A stretch of 64,000 nt of DNA from Symbiodinium natans (Eukaryota; Sar; Dinophyceae; Suessiales; Symbiodiniaceae), in the NCBI GenBank assembly GCA_905221605.1, contig CAJNDS010002161.1:242763-306762 (forward strand), written 5' to 3'. The position numbers and the translations under genes were made by a program. Every line of letters begins with the position of its first letter. Positions within the stretch are counted from its first letter, which is position 1. The notes beneath the pieces are model-generated. The model saw nothing but the letters and a program-made list of their open reading frames with translations. It searched no databases and was not told where the DNA came from. Positions 63,893-64,000 of the stretch are shown in pieces.

Positions 63893-64000
63893 AATTCAAG
63901 TTTCGGGGGATATAAGCTTCGGATTGAACAATTCTCTCTACTCGAGGGTTTAGGGTTTAGGGTTTAGGGACGGCAACTGCAGATTTTCTGCGGACGAAGA

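Larger units (their letters stand above)
29660..63990. repeat. Mosaic of telomere-word arrays in alternating orientation, right part
   Basis: Main G-rich blocks: 32562-32640, 37830-37924, 38545-38637, 43116-43365, 47850-47930, 48829-49033, 53386-53524, 60242-60311, 60596-60700, 60797-60863 and 62438-62582. Main C-rich blocks: 30329-30431, 35097-35197, 35577-35648, 36595-36675, 37668-37732, 39723-39843, 40205-40276, 44568-44640, 45252-45301, 46638-46705, 51820-51912, 54120-54173, 57352-57420, 62035-62165 and 62830-62907. The gaps are islands, listed as candidate exons where something can be seen. Confidence 0.9.

Overview
The window looks like nuclear DNA of a dinoflagellate, most likely a Symbiodiniaceae-type alga. 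Three things support this: the plant/alveolate telomere word TTTAGGG is present in enormous quantity; the left end holds a retroelement polyprotein of the type common in dinoflagellate genomes (zinc knuckle, RING finger, aspartic protease, then a separate frame with a 2-oxoglutarate/Fe(II)-oxygenase-like domain); and one candidate intron uses a GC donor, as dinoflagellates often do. No dinoflagellate spliced-leader sequence, rRNA or tRNA gene was found. Organism assignment is inference from family knowledge.

Layout. (1) 1-5800: a minus-strand retroelement entering from the left edge. Its Gag-like protein (1429-5691) is followed, in the -1 frame and with essentially no overlap, by an open frame that runs off the window (1-1432). 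(2) 5800-21700: (TTTAGGG)n and (CCCTAAA)n blocks, usually 40-200 bp, alternate in orientation and are separated by 60-500 bp islands of ordinary sequence. (3) 21770-25100: three to four diverged tandem copies of a roughly 0.8 kb unit with strong purine/pyrimidine strand bias, followed by GGAA/GA microsatellite. (4) 25750-27640: a long inverted repeat with a second element inserted in its left arm. (5) 27640-29330: a hairpin, a GATGATGGG minisatellite and an AT-rich palindromic satellite. (6) 29640-64000: the telomere-word mosaic resumes, interrupted by CA-type microsatellites (41.5-42.1 kb), a GC-rich block with palindromes (49.5-51.0 kb) and an ATT-rich block carrying a second copy of the inserted element (52.6-53.3 kb).

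Main interpretation. Many islands contain a short open frame that starts after a pyrimidine-rich AG and ends at a GT. In at least nine cases that GT is the first GT of the adjoining (TTTAGGG)n block (AG/GTTTAGGG). One island encodes a recognisable J-domain core with its HPD motif. Another pair of islands is a duplicated exon on opposite strands 12 kb apart. I therefore infer that much of this window is exons of ordinary genes whose introns are largely made of telomere-type repeat. Most single exon calls are weak on their own: short open frames are common by chance, and every array supplies a GT at its edge. I list them individually with modest confidence so they can be tested against RNA data.
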